Shown here one piece after another: positions 36,940 to 48,970 of a DNA stretch of 64,000 nucleotides. Position 1 is the first letter of the stretch. Every line of letters starts with the position of its first letter. The position numbers and the translations under genes are program-made. This DNA is from Aquila chrysaetos chrysaetos (taxonomy: Eukaryota > Chordata > Aves > Accipitriformes > Accipitridae): the NCBI RefSeq assembly GCF_900496995.4, contig NC_044009.1, positions 45,407,505 through 45,471,504 of the forward strand, read 5' to 3'. The notes under the pieces were generated by a model that searched no databases, was not told where the DNA came from, and saw only the letters and a list, made by a program, of their open reading frames with translations.

Positions 36940-39900
36940 TCATGCCATTAGGCTCTTACAGAGTATATAGTTCTGTAAAAAAACAAACAAACAAAACCAA
37001 CATACGCCCTCCCCCAACCCTACCTGGTTGAATTAGCATATTTTCATCATAATTTTCTGTGAAAACTTACTCAATATCATCACAACTCCTTCACACATTT
37101 GGCACTTTTAAAAAGTTGCACTTTTTTGCAGAAACTAATAGGAGGCTTTTGACAATGAAAGACTGGTCTCCGCACTCTCCTTCTGACCCTAACTGACATG
37201 ACGTTGCAGAAATTAAAACATCTCAGAAGAAAACTGGACAATTGTTGACCGACAGAGGACAAGGGTTTGGATTACCGTGATATCTCTTTGTAAGTCATGC
37301 CTTCTAATTCTGGTACTGGAAATATGACTCAAAACTGCATCGTTAATAACATAAATAACAGCACAAAGTAGTCTTTGTCACTGCTTGCAGCATCACAAAG
37401 CAGACGCAAGGCATTAAACTGCTTAAAAATGCATAGGCTGAGAAAGTTAAGTACAGCTGCTAATGGTGGTATTATCAAATTTTTTTTTAAAGCCACAGGA
37501 GGCTACAAACCAGAAGTCAAAGCTCAGCTCTCACATGCATATCTAATTCTTTTGTTTTCTACTGTCCTTATTCGTTCCTCTGCTCATTAACGTAGACTTA
37601 CAGTCAAGCACTAAAACATACAATCTTTCAAAGCTGGCTCAGAGCCTTCCATCATCTGTGCCTTCCTGAGACAAAGGTATCAAGATCTAAATATACTTGA
37701 TCTTCTAGCAAGAGAGGTGAACTTGGACTTAATTTTCAGAATCCTGCATGAGCATTTTTCTTGACAATCTTATCTGCCAAAATGAGCTGGGAAGCCACAG
37801 TCCTTATGCCTTTATAAACATTAAAATGCTATACCCTTGCAGTAAGTCCCATAAATAATTTTACACGTGAATAGTCTTGTTGCATCCTACTAATTAATGT
37901 CCTTAGCAATTTCAATGGAATGGCTCACATGTTTACACTTGCATGCCAGTACCTTTGAAATCCATTCAGCTTTTATATCTTTAGCTATTTTCATGCTTAC
38001 AGTTTTACAGCCTGTTCAACTTCAGAGTAGGATTTGCCTGGTTTTTATATTACTTTTTCCACATTCAGGTACTCATTGGTAATTTGGCAAAACAGGTTAT
38101 ATCAAGTTTTCAAAAAAAAATATCGAGACTACAAAGGAAAAATTGGAAATGAAAACAGTTTGGATTAATTAAAACACATTTGCCAATGTTTTGATACGGT
38201 CACTGGGAGCTAAGACAAGTGACAGGGTCAGGCCACAAGAAGTTTTTGGAAACACAGACTCATTTTTGTGTGAAATGCAACAGAAAACTCTTAAAGGATG
38301 TTTAAGAGACACCAGGCTGTGGGCACTGTATCCTCACAAAATTCATTTGTATACCTTTCATACAAGTCTGAGAAATAAAATAACATAAAAAGCTATTGTC
38401 CATGTCCTGTGAAAAATGAAATCCACTGGACCAGACACCACAACTTCCTTAAAATAATACAGCCCTTCATCACTTGGATCTTTGTCATGACTTTCAGGTC
38501 ATAAACTGCTTCAACTGTTAACTCCACTGTTTCTTTCCTATATTTAAAGGCAGTCAGAACAGCATCTACTGCATACTGTCTGTAATTTCTCCTTAGCTGA
38601 CGCACTTAGTTCTGTTCATCCCCTATGTGGCTGGAAGTTTTCTGAACAACCCAAGGATTGGAAGGAATTTACTAGTAACAAAACAGCTTTGGCATCTGAA
38701 AAAGTGCTTCTGAAAAGTAATATATCCGCAGCTCCAAGTTTTCAGCACACAGTGCAAATTAACAACGTATACTGTAAATCTTTTATTCAGCATCAAAAAT
38801 GAACTGCATGTTTCCAATATTGGTTACTGTGTCTTCATTTCATTGGGTGCCTGGTAGCATGGGATATAATGTTATAGGTAACAACTGCCACAGGCCAAGG
38901 TTTTTTTTTTTTTTTTTTTTTAATCGTCAGTAAAGATTTATTATATTATGCTTTACTTTGATAAAAAAAAAATAAATCAAAAAATAAATCAAAAGTTCTT
39001 TTGATTTATGTTGATATGCTTTGACCAAGAGAGACAGTGTGGAAGAAAATAAAAATAAAAAAATCCCCCCCCAGCTCAGCAGATGTTTCTTACTGTTTCT
39101 AAACGGATACTGGGGATGCAGTTATTATCTATAAAACTTTAATGCTTGCAGTGACTCTGAAGACATTAAACTTTGTTTGCTGTTTTAATCATTTTGTCAA
39201 TAAATGTACACCAGAGTATAATTTTCTCTTGATACGAGTATGCAATTAGTATTAGTACTAGTGGGTGCTATACATGAAAACAGAAAAAAGTATGTGCTTC
39301 TGTAATCCTTAACAGCCATACACGAAGCAACTTAATCATGGCAGCAACACAGTAAGATAAAAAAAATTAATAATCACAGGTAAAGAATTTACTATAGGCC
39401 AATTCATCACACAACTTAGATACTGTTTTCCTCTGCCTGATAAAATAAATGACTGGGAAACCAATACCAAGTTAAATAAATAAATAGAATTATAATTCAA
39501 CAGTGAGATGATGATGTTCATGATGTTCCCGTGCACTACTTTTAAGCACACAATCACAGCAATTGCTTTAATTACACTGCAGGATTATATACTATGTAAA
39601 TACATTAAAAGGACCATTGTAAACCAACAAGAAAGAGAAGTTTCTTATTGTAGATTAAGAGAAATAATGAGGTTGTTTCCCAATTCACTTACAAAGGAAA
39701 ATTGATACACAAACTTAGTTTTATATAGACAGACATCTTAAAGTATCAGTCCTGCTACTGTAGATCATTTTTTTTTTTCCTTGCAAAAGTAAAAGTTTGT
39801 AAAAGTACATTCCCAACTATGTTAGCGCACAAGGTATATTGTTCAAAACATGCACATGGGCAGGTTTACTTACAGAGAGTTCTGAGAAATTTAGAGTGGC

Positions 39901-42900
39901 TACCTTTCTGGGCTGATTGTCTCATCCTTCATGCTTTATTCCTTTCTGATCTATTCACATTGTGAGTTTCATTTTGCCTTAAGTAGGTTTTAGATCAGCC
40001 TCACACTCAGATAGCTCTTGCCTTCAGTAAAAGGTAAGCTTCATTATTAGTATGTTTCCTATGATATATGTATAAAAGCATATATACATTATATATTTAT
40101 CTACATATCATCAAGATGTTTCATCTGATCCCAATATACTGTGGGATTTCTTTGATCCTACATATATTCTAAAAATGAAGGAACACTGACATTTCTAAGT
40201 TAAAAGCTCATAGATAGGAAGGAAAGAGGCAAGTGGGAGAGGGGAATCTGCCATGGGTATTTCCACAAAGTATCTGCAAGTGGAATTATTATAAGCTAGA
40301 ACTTTGATCCTTTGTCAAACATTTCACCTACACAGTTTTCAAACACCTGCTTGTTCAGTTGAAGAATGCACTAGAAACATATCCTTTACATTAATTTCTA
40401 TGGGACAAAAATTACTTGGTATAGTCTTCAATGCCACTTCCCATTCTCACCATTCTTCCCTCTTAAGGAAGAAAGCACTGTTTGGTTTTTTTTTTTTTTT
40501 TTTTTAAGATTAAATTAATAAATTAGTTTGTAAGATTTGCATCACATGCAAAATACCGTCTTGTCTGTTTGTATCTCCCACTGGAACAGAATGTTAACGT
40601 AACTGCATAAAACTTGTTCTAGCAAAATTTTTAAATACAACTCTGCTTAAAGTAAAAAAAAATATTTTGTCATTTACTTGACAAAGTCTCCAATTCTGTA
40701 CGCTGACAGATCCCCAAAGTGCAACTGAAATATAAACTGCCATAGCAAAGCGCGTGTTTGCAGGGGAGGCAGAATTATACTAGTTCCACATAATCACTTC
40801 ATCAGATACATGCTTACGTACTGCTCAATTCTCAATTCATTTTAAGTTGTGCAATGGAACAAATTTCTACCCGATACTACAAACAGCTGAGATAACACGA
40901 CTACCAATCTAATTCAAAATATTAGTGACTAATACCTGCATTCTTAGCTACTCACATCAGAGGCTGTCGCAGTAACAGCCACTTTTTAAGCTCTGGGTTA
41001 GGAACATGCCTATGCTGCTGTTATGTCTCACTTGAAGCCGAAAAGTACTTCCTAAGATTGCTTCTCCAGAAATTGAGATAATGTTCTGAGAGAACACAGT
41101 GACATTTAAAGCACTAATCCTAATTTTATAGCAACTGAAGAGGAGTGGTTTGTTTAACTATGATCAGGCATAAGGAACTATTTACAACATAAATGAAAAA
41201 AACCGCACAGAGTTGTAGTTCTCCACTGCGTTGTTCATAGAAAGTTTAATACAGAAAGAAAGCTGAGCCATAGAGCTGTCATCGCACAACTCAATGAACA
41301 CTAACAAATACGTAAGAAAAAAAGTCACTCTCTACACGCTGGGGACTATATTGTAGGCACACCACAGAATGTAAGTCAGTGACCCCCTTGATAGCAAAAC
41401 ACACACACAGATTAATGCATGCTGCAAAGGAAGGGTGACTACATCAATAGGTTACTGATTCAGACCATGAACTTTATCTCAAAATATTGCATTTAACTTT
41501 TAAATAAGGTTTAGGAGAACTTGTAACGTTTTGCTCACTGACACAGCTGTATTTTATTAAGGACGAAAATGGGTTAGTCTAAAAAAATTACATTATACTC
41601 CTTTGACTGTATCTAGTCAAGAGGAAAAATTCTCATTATGAGATTGTGCTGTCAAATAAATGCAAATTCACATCTTTCATATTCTGGGTTAAAAATTCAA
41701 ACTCAAGTCTATTATAAATTAAAATCAATATTTGAAACAATTCAGCTTTCCGTTTAATAGCAACAACCAAAAGAATCAAGTTATGAAATATACTGGTAGA
41801 AGTAGAATGAATTATTAAAAACTTGGGAGACTAAGGCATTTATATTACACACATTTAAATATCAATTAGGAAAAAAACAATAAAGGATGATGAACTGAAT
41901 CATCTCTGTTTTACAACCAATCCTCTCTAGAATTGACTGAGGATAACAGAAACTAAGCTTGCAATGTAAGTTTCACTCAATTTGAAATAGTTAGGTTAAA
42001 AATTTAAATTTATTCACTAGGTAAAATTTACAATCTCTAAGCTTAAAATTAATAAGAACTGCATTTATAGAAGTAAATTAAATAAAATAGAACAGTGGTA
42101 CCTGCTATGCACAGCATGCTAGTTACCTCCTAAAGGGAAAATCCAAGGATCTGCTCAGAGATGATATAAAATTGCACAGAAAAAACCTAGAAGTTTCTTT
42201 TAAGAGCTCCTTATTTACTGTATTGCAAACCAATTTCTTCATAGGAGTAAGGACAAATTATGCATCAACATAGGTCTCAAATCTATTAAAACAGTTCCTA
42301 TTTACATTTTCAATGTGCCACAGTCACACTAACCAGACCGCAGCCTTGCCTGCTAGTCTGAGAAGAGATGCATGACTGAGTATCCCACCCTACACACGCA
42401 GCACACAAGTGCTGTCTCTTAACATATCTGCGGGTGCGTGCATGCACGTGTGCAAGCCCACTTACCCAGAAGACTTGCACTTCATTCTGTGAGGGGTTTA
42501 CTTGGTTGAAAAACACTTTTCTAACACTCACCTGAAGGGAAGTTTACAGATACGTTTCTGGAAGGCTGATACAGTCTGAGGTTGTATTGAAATGAAAACA
42601 TGAAGGAACCAGGGAAGATGTTAAAAAAAACCCCAAACCCACAAACAACAAACGAGCCACACCAAACAACTGTTAAGAACTAAATGAGAACTGACTTTTT
42701 TGTCTATGTCTATATACCATGTTTACAGCCCTTCAAATCGCCAAAGCGTCCGTTTAAACCTATTAAGAGTACTATAGAAGCTGTGGTGTGCAGACAGCAA
42801 AGCCTTCTAACATCCTTTGAGAGATACTTGGACTTTAAAAGTAGCTTGCAGGCCGTAACCATCTCTCATCCCACCACCCTTTTCAACTAAACTTGAAATA

Positions 42901-44425
42901 AAATACTCCAATAATATATAGCTTGAAAGAGACTAATTTTCCGTTAAACATATAGCTTTTTTCTCTACACTGAAGAGCTTCTAAATACTTTACAGAAATA
43001 CAGTCACTGTGGATGGCATTACCTAGGATGAAACAAAGTGCCAGCAGTTCAGCTACTTTCAATAGGTAACAATTGTTATTATTTATCTACCATTCATAGC
43101 GTAGTGGTCTGAAACTACCAGCACAATCAGAACTAGCTGATTGATAAGCACTTTGAAAACACTAATGAATAGTTTCCTAATGCAAAGAACCAATGTTACT
43201 GTTCAAGACGGACGGCTGCACACATTTGCTAGGTAGAGAGGGATCCTGCTGTTACTGAAGGACTCACTGAGAAAGGACAGATTACAGCTTGACTTATATT
43301 GACAGCGTAACAGTCCTTTACATCAGTAAACTCCATGCTCTAGAGCACTGCCCTCAGCTGCAAGATGGGCAATCCCAGAAAGCAGCTTCCCCTTAAATCA
43401 GGGTTCTGAAGTCCCAACCTGCCCTCTGCTCCTGAAGCCTACCGCTTGGTACAGAGGTCATGCCTACGTTGAGGCACACTGGTGAGTTACTGCTCGCTTG
43501 CCCCTTTTAATGCTAGCGTCTTTACGGCTGTCTGCAGTAACAGCAGGATGCTGCACCAACTCCAACTCCCACGCACCCACTTCCCTGCCACCCCGTCCAG
43601 CCCTGAAGTCCCTAATAAAGCTGTAGTCTTCTACTCACGTAGATGGCTATGGAGCAACGTGGTGGTCTAAAAACCGAGACAGTTCTCTCTAAATCTCAAA
43701 TGCCTTCCATGATGCTGAACAAAAAAAAGCAATTTATAACACAGCTCAAAAGACAACGGAGGCAAGATGCAGAATCACAGCTAGTTTCCTCTTGAACACA
43801 TTTACTTCCAAATATGCTAACTTAATATTAATTACAGTAAGGTAAAAGCCCCCTTAGACTTAGAAAATGAGTATGGCAAATAGATCCATTTGTGCACTCC
43901 TCCCCCTCCCAAACTCCCCTAAATATTCTTTTTATCCCTCTCTCCCTTTTGCTTGGTATTTTCTTTTATGGATGAAAGCAAAGATGACTACACTTTCCTT
44001 CTCTTAAGATGAACCCTCAGAGTATATGAATTGCTAGAGTAAATAAAAGAAAGGAGGGAATTACTAATTTAATGCTCTTCCATCTCTTGGGGAAAAAGCC
44101 CATGTAATTAACTGTAATGAGATTAAACTAACTTGTTGTTATTAATTTCCCAGTGCTGGGAAACTAAATCTGGGACCCGCAAGATGTATATTAACAGCTT
44201 TATCAACACTTGGCTTGCATCCTTCAGTTTTTACACCAGTTTTAAAGGAAAACGATTTAACTTTGTTGAGTTGCAAAGTCACTCAGAAGAATAAGAAATT
44301 GAATCTGGTCCCTTTAGGTAGGAATACCAGGTTCGCCTGTAGCTGAAGACTGTGAATGGGTGGAGCCAAAAGCAACAAATGCTATCCAACACCACTAAAC
44401 AGAAGTATAATTACTAAATTCTTAC
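36940..44425 (-). other. LYPD1: LYPD1 intron 2, proximal part
   Basis: AT-rich, no exon recognised. It holds a 21-T run (38901-38921), a 20-T run (40486-40505), a perfect 12-bp-arm palindrome at 38984-39009 and short A-rich tracts. No further transposable element was identified. Confidence 0.65.
38984..39009. repeat. Perfect palindrome, 12-bp arms, 2-nt loop
   Basis: ATAAATCAAAAG, TT, CTTTTGATTTAT. A second partial AATAAATCAAAA copy lies just upstream, so the local structure is a short direct repeat plus an inverted copy. It sits 60 bp after a 21-T run. Confidence 0.8.
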
Positions 44426-44563
44426 CAAAACTTTTTTCCATTACTTCTTTCTGACACATATCTTGAACATTCACTGTACAATTCACGATGAACTCTGGAG
44501 CAGAGCAGTCATTATTTAGCTGGAACTCCTCACACTGGTAGCACTGTATTTGCAAACCCAAAC
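44426..44563 (-). CDS. LYPD1: LYPD1 exon 2 (N-terminal half of Ly6/uPAR domain)
   Basis: The exon lies between a TTCCAG acceptor (AG at 44564-44565) and a GTAAGA donor (GT at 44425-44424) on the - strand, phase 1 at both ends. It encodes the start of the mature protein, LQIQCYQCEEF, with the CxxC pair that opens a Ly6 domain, five cysteines in all, and an Asn-Cys-Thr glycosylation sequon (IVNCTVN). Joined to exons 1 and 3 it keeps frame and matches the expected LYPD1 order. Sequence identity to mammalian LYPD1 is very high by recollection. Confidence 0.96.
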
Positions 44564-45713
44564 CTGGAACAGAGAGAATTTTGTTTACAATAATAATAGC
44601 AATAATATTAAAAAACCCAAACCAAAACAATCAACACGTGCCAGAAATCTTCCTTATCTTTCCCTCTTCACGTTTTGCTGTTCCGAACTACTGAACAGCT
44701 CAGCAAAAGTAGGACTTTAACAAAAATAACGTCAAATAAAGGTGTCGCCCGCTCAGCTGAGGCTATGCCTTGCGTGCTCAGCACCTAGTTAAGAAGCGGG
44801 CTCCTTTCCTCGGGGACCCCGGGGCGGACAGCCGGCTGTACCGCCGCTCCGGCCCTGCCTCCCCGGCGCGGCGCTGGGGACGCTGCCGCCAGCAGGCGGC
44901 GGGGCACCGGCACCGCTCGGCACCGGCACGGCTCCGCAGCCGCTGCCCCTCGCCCGCCCGGCCCCGGGGCTGCCCTCAGCGCAGCGGGCTAAAAACTATC
45001 CGCGCTTCGGGGACAACAACCCGGCTAATAGATACGCTTCGGCTCTTATCTGTGCCGACGGGTTTACTTAGCTACTAATTAATTACAAAGGATTTAATTA
45101 CTATTTTGCCATGCACAATTACAGCTGCGGAGCATCCTTCACCTCCCTCCTTTATCATGCAAACGAGGTGCGCCGCACGGCTCCCCAGGAGCCGCTCCTC
45201 CCAGCCCTCCGCCGGGCCCCGCGCCGCAGCGCGGCGGCTCCCGGACCCCGTCGGGGAGCAGCGAGCGCCTCGTCCTCGCAGCGGGGACCCCCCGGCCCGC
45301 GTCTCCCCTCCGCTGGGAGCGCCGCGGCGGCGGGACCGAGCCCACTCCCCGCGGGGGCTGACCACCAACCCCACCGCCGGGGGGGAGGCGTGCGCGGCGC
45401 CGGCGGTCAGCAGGCGGCCTCCTCGGCGTCCGGTACCGGGTGCTGCGTGCGGGGCGCGCCTCGCCTCGCCTCGCCCCGCGGGCGGCCAGCACCGGGGACG
45501 CCGGGCCGGGCTGCGCCCTCGCCGGCGGCGGGGAGCTCTCCGGACCGCGGGCAGGAGGGCGGGCTCCGCTGCCCCGTTCCCGCTGAGCGCCCGGCGCCAG
45601 CTCCGTCGAGGGGCCGCGGGGGGGACGAAGCCTCCCCGCGGCCGCCGCGGGAAGCGCCGGGCAGCCCGGGCTCGCCGGAGGCGCCTCCGGGGGAGCGGCG
45701 CGGAGCCCCTTAC
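44564..45713 (-). other. LYPD1: LYPD1 intron 1
   Basis: A 1150-bp intron between the GTAAGG donor (GT at 45713-45712) and the TTCCAG acceptor at 44564-44565. Most of it is CpG-island sequence, with dense CG dinucleotides above about 44745. Confidence 0.9.
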
Positions 45714-45765
45714 CTGCGGCCAGACACAATCCCCAGAAAGTTGCAGCGAGGAGGAAGAGCCGCAT
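45714..45765 (-). CDS. LYPD1: LYPD1 exon 1, signal peptide
   Basis: The start is ATG at 45765-45763 on the - strand, with A at -3 (good context). It encodes 17 residues, MRLFLLAATFWGLCLAA, plus one base of a Gly codon, then the GTAAGG donor. This is a typical secretory signal peptide: Arg at position 2, hydrophobic core, small residues at the end. Joined to exon 2 it reads on in frame, and 52+138+236 nt gives 142 codons including the stop. Its place in the CpG island supports it as the first coding exon. The ORF continuing to 45139 is intron read-through. Confidence 0.93.
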
Positions 45766-46549
45766 CCTCCCGGAGCCGCGGCCGCCGGGCTGGCGTGCAG
45801 ACGCGAAGGGGCATCAGAAGGAGAGAGGCAGCGGAGGCGCCGCGCACTTGTGCCGCTTCCCCGCCGCCACCGCTGCGGAGAGGCGCCCCGGGAGCAGGCG
45901 GCGGAGCCCGCCCGGCTCCCGCCCTGCCCAGCCCCGCGCCGCGCTCCAGCCTCGCCGGAGTTGATCGCCGAGACTGGAAGAAAACTGTACGGGAGACGAG
46001 AGCTGGGGGGGGGCGGCTCCCCCCTCCCTCCCCCAGCACCATGTGATGCCGGCGGAGCGGAGCGGGGCGGGGATCCCCGCCAGCCGCCCCGCGCGTCGCT
46101 TCGGCGATGGGGATAGAGAAAGTTCAGCGAGGGAGACGGACGCCCCCCCCCCCCGCTCCTGCCCCCGCACGCAGCCCGAAGCCCGGCCCGCACGGCGCGG
46201 CGGGCTCCCGCGACCCCCCGCCCGCCGGGGCGGCTCGCTCACCCCTCCGAGGGGGCGGCTGCCGGGGGTGGGGTGGGGGGGGGGGCACGGGCAGCCGGCC
46301 CCGTGCGGCGGCTCGCCCCGGCCCCCTCCGCTTCCCCGCCCACCCGAAGCCCACAGGTGGCGGCCGGAGCGCGCCGGTGGGGGAGTTACGTGCCGGGCCC
46401 CCAAGAGCGGAACGGCCCCGCTGCGAGGCGTCGCTCGTCTCCCCGAAACGCCCCGCGAAGCCCACCTTCCCCGCGAGGGACTGAGGGAAGGCGCGGCCCC
46501 TCACTCTGACGGCCGCCTGGAAGGGAATGCGAGCGTCAAGGAAAGGGGC

Positions 46550-46564
46550 GGGGGGGGGGGGGGG
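46550..46564. repeat. 15-bp poly-G run in the CpG island
   Basis: Uninterrupted G on the + strand upstream of LYPD1. G-quadruplex formation is possible, and assembly errors are likely at such tracts. Confidence 0.85.
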
Positions 46565-46710
46565 AACGGGCGCGAGCGTCCGCGCAGGTGTCGGCGCGGC
46601 AATCCCCTGCCGCCTCGGCGGACACTCGCTCGGTTCCGGAGCCGGCCGCGGCAGCCCCCGCCCGGGGCGCGTTGACGCCTCACCGGCGGCGGGGCGGGCC
46701 GGGCCGGGCC

Positions 46711-46925
46711 GGGCCGAGGCGGCGGCAGCCGTTGGCGGGGGTGAGCGGGCTGGCGCGGCGCGAGCGGCGCGGAGCCGTTGGCGGGGCGCGCGCAGGCGGT
46801 GGCGGCCGTTGGTGGTGGGGGGGGGCTGCGGGCTGAGGCGGCGCGAGGCGTTGGCGGGGCGGGCCGGGGCGGCGCGAGGCGGCGGCGGTGGTGGTCAGGG
46901 CTGAGGCGGCGCGAGCCGTCGGAGG
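46711..46925. repeat. Degenerate GC-rich minisatellite upstream of LYPD1
   Basis: The core (C/G)CGTTGGCGGGG recurs at about 46729, 46775, 46805 (variant), 46849 and 46916 (variant), in a background of GAGGCGGCGCGAG motifs (46834 and 46902 nearly identical). Unit spacing varies from about 30 to 67 bp, so the array is irregular. It lies between the NCKAP5 3' end and LYPD1. Confidence 0.7.
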
Positions 46926-47345
46926 TCCGGTGGGGGGGGGGCGGTGGGGGGGGAGATGCGGGCCCGGTGCTGCGGCCCGATCGTCGCCGCCGCCGTCGGG
47001 GTCTTTTCCGCCCCGTTTTAAGCCAGCCCGAGGGGTCGACTCGTTCCCGGGTAACCCCGGATAACCCCGTACTTCTGTTCGCTCGTTTCACCGCCCCACC
47101 GGCAAGCGAAGAGTCGGAATGGCGCTTAAACGGCTCGTCGGTCGCCGCGTGGCGAAGCCCTGCGAACGCCCGCATCCCGCCTGCAGGCGCGGTGTCCCCG
47201 CAGCCCGCCGTGCGGTGCGCACGCCGAGCCGGGCGCCTTCGCTGCCCGGCGCTGGTCCCCGTCCCCGGCAGCTCGCGCGGCTGTACCGACTGCGCTCGCC
47301 TGACGCCCGGGGGTGTCGCGCCAACCCCCTCCCAAAACCGCTCCT

Positions 47346-48688
47346 CAGGCACACGTCTGCAAGAGAAGTTTTATTTACGAAAGGTGTTTCAATGAAAATT
47401 TCTTAAAAGTCGAAAAAGACGATGCGAGTTTACGGCGGAAAATATAACAAATTGCACAAAATATTAACACTGATCTTACAATATTTCAAAGATTAACAGG
47501 CATGTGCTAAAGAAACTGTAGAGTCTAGAAATATCCCAAATATATCTAGTTTACAGATTGCTGTACAAAAAGCAGTTATAAATACTTCACATCTAGAAAA
47601 AATACACAGAACCTTTGAAATAGACTTTCCCTTACATATAAACAACCTTTGTAGAAAAAACAAAAACACCCAATAAAAACAGGCCAATCCTCCTGCTCCT
47701 AGATATGTCTGAACTAGGACTGGTTAGCACCATCTTCTTTAAGCGTGTCACAAACAGGAGCTGAGTTCCGATTTTTAAAAATTATCTTAGCGTTTACACT
47801 TTAATTAAGACCAAATGGGGACTACAAAAGGTATAACACAAAATGGTACATTCATAGTTTGATAGGAAATGAGTGCAGAGGAAGAGGAAGCAGAGGAACT
47901 ATGTTGCTGTCAGAAGTAAAGGGTGGTTTGTGTAGCAGTTCTCATTCCTACAAGACTGCCGTTTGTGCCAGCAGTAAATTACTTTGACCCTGATCTTTCA
48001 CACAGTTATGCAGATGATTGATGAAGTCCATACCAGCAGTATCAGGCCTTTTAATCTATTCCATTTTCTTGCCATGTCAAAAGTCAAACCCCTTTCGAAA
48101 TAAGACACCTGTTGTGAAGTTGTAATAGCTGAAATGCACGTTTCCCTAGAACACCTGTATGGAATTGCACTAAAAATAAAAGGGAGTCCAGGAAAGTTTA
48201 TTACAGACAATTTGGCAGGCTCAGGTTTATGGTAACGCAGTGTTTCTACATACAGTTTTAAGACTAGAACAATTATAAATCTTTTTTAAAAAAAATCTAC
48301 TAACTTTTCTTGTTAATATTAACATCAATTTCTTTAAGTTAGTAATCTGCTATTACAGGAGCATAGCACCAATTTAATATTTATTGCTGTCATTTATCCC
48401 TACAAATATATTTTCCCAAGATATTTACAACTGTACAAGTATTCACAAAAGTGCAAAATTAAGACTTTATTCTGTGTAACCGTTCGTTGTCTTCAGTGTT
48501 GAGTCTCACGCACCGCGATGACAGCCGTCTTGCCGTTCTTATTGCTGTGGGGTGAAAAGTCAGAACACCCTGCTGCGAGTACAGCGCTCCGGAGTGAGAA
48601 TTTTCAACAACCGTCTCTTCTCCCACCTCGCTCCCCACTCGCCTTCAGCTCCGTTATGTGCCGCGGTCACAGCCCACTGGAAAGGTCT
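47346..48688 (-). other. NCKAP5: NCKAP5 3' UTR
   Basis: AT-rich sequence downstream of the NCKAP5 stop codon on the - strand, ending where base composition switches abruptly to the CpG island. Minus-strand AATAAA signals lie near 48465, 48380, 48197 and 47370, so several alternative ends are possible. The distal one would give a 3' UTR of about 1.3 kb. The extent is inferred from signals and composition only. Confidence 0.6.
47370..47375 (-). terminator. NCKAP5: Distal poly(A) signal of NCKAP5
   Basis: TTTATT on + is AATAAA on the - strand, about 1.3 kb after the stop codon and some 25 bp before the GC-rich island begins. Confidence 0.55.
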
Positions 48689-48970
48689 CTATACCTCGTT
48701 CGAGCCTTGACTGGCGCAAGAGGAGAAGCTATCGTACAGAGAATCGCTCAAGGATTCCAAATTGTCCACGTCGTGCCTACCCGAGCTATTTAAGGAAGCT
48801 GCTTCTTTCTTTCCATTTTCTTCCTTTTGTCCTTCAACCTTGTTCAGACAGTTCTTATCTTTTTCTAATAAAAGTACGTTATTGCTGTTAAATTTATTGA
48901 GAGACTCCAGGGAAATTTTAGATAATCTATTCTGGGAATCTTCTTTTGTTTCTTCAGTTTGCTTCAATTT
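48689..48970 (-). CDS. NCKAP5: NCKAP5, last coding exon
   Basis: NCKAP5 is a very large protein of the NCKAP5/NCKAP5L family, linked to microtubules; its partner NCKAP1 gave the name. The exon starts after a TTATTACAG acceptor (AG at 48972-48971), apparently phase 0 (Lys-Leu-Lys-Gln-Thr), and encodes 93 residues. It is hydrophilic and Glu/Lys/Ser-rich and ends with the Ser-rich block DSLYDSFSSCASQGSNEV then TAG, which I recognise as the conserved C-terminus of the family. Order and strand (NCKAP5, LYPD1, GPR39) agree with amniote synteny. Upstream exons should lie to the right on the - strand but I could not pick out another in the window. Confidence 0.87.
   Translation of the reverse strand, partial: KLKQTEETKEDSQNRLSKISLESLNKFNSNNVLLLEKDKNCLNKVEGQKEENGKKEAASLNSSGRHDVDNLESLSDSLYDSFSSCASQGSNEV

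Larger units (their letters stand above)
44745..47345. promoter_or_regulatory. LYPD1: CpG island with the LYPD1 promoter
   Basis: About 2.6 kb of very GC-rich sequence with abundant CG dinucleotides and G/C homopolymers, sharply different from the AT-rich flanks. It contains LYPD1 exon 1 and intron 1, so the LYPD1 start site must lie in it, on the - strand upstream of 45765. No clear TATA box is seen, as expected for this promoter class. The exact start site cannot be read from sequence. The many long ORFs on both strands here follow from the lack of stop codons in GC-rich DNA. Confidence 0.9.

Noticed and set aside
38901..38921. Poly-T tract as the tail of a minus-strand retrocopy
   Set aside because: No coding or SINE-like sequence adjoins the tract and no flanking duplication is visible.
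45075..46193. 372-codon minus ORF and several 190-340 codon ORFs on both strands in the GC-rich region
   Set aside because: Long ORFs in all frames of a CpG island come from the lack of stop codons. The translations are Arg/Pro/Gly/Ala-rich with no domain. The only supported coding part is LYPD1 exon 1.
46501..47395. 283-codon minus ORF and 205-codon plus ORF beside the island
   Set aside because: Same compositional artefact: overlapping ORFs on both strands with low-complexity translations.
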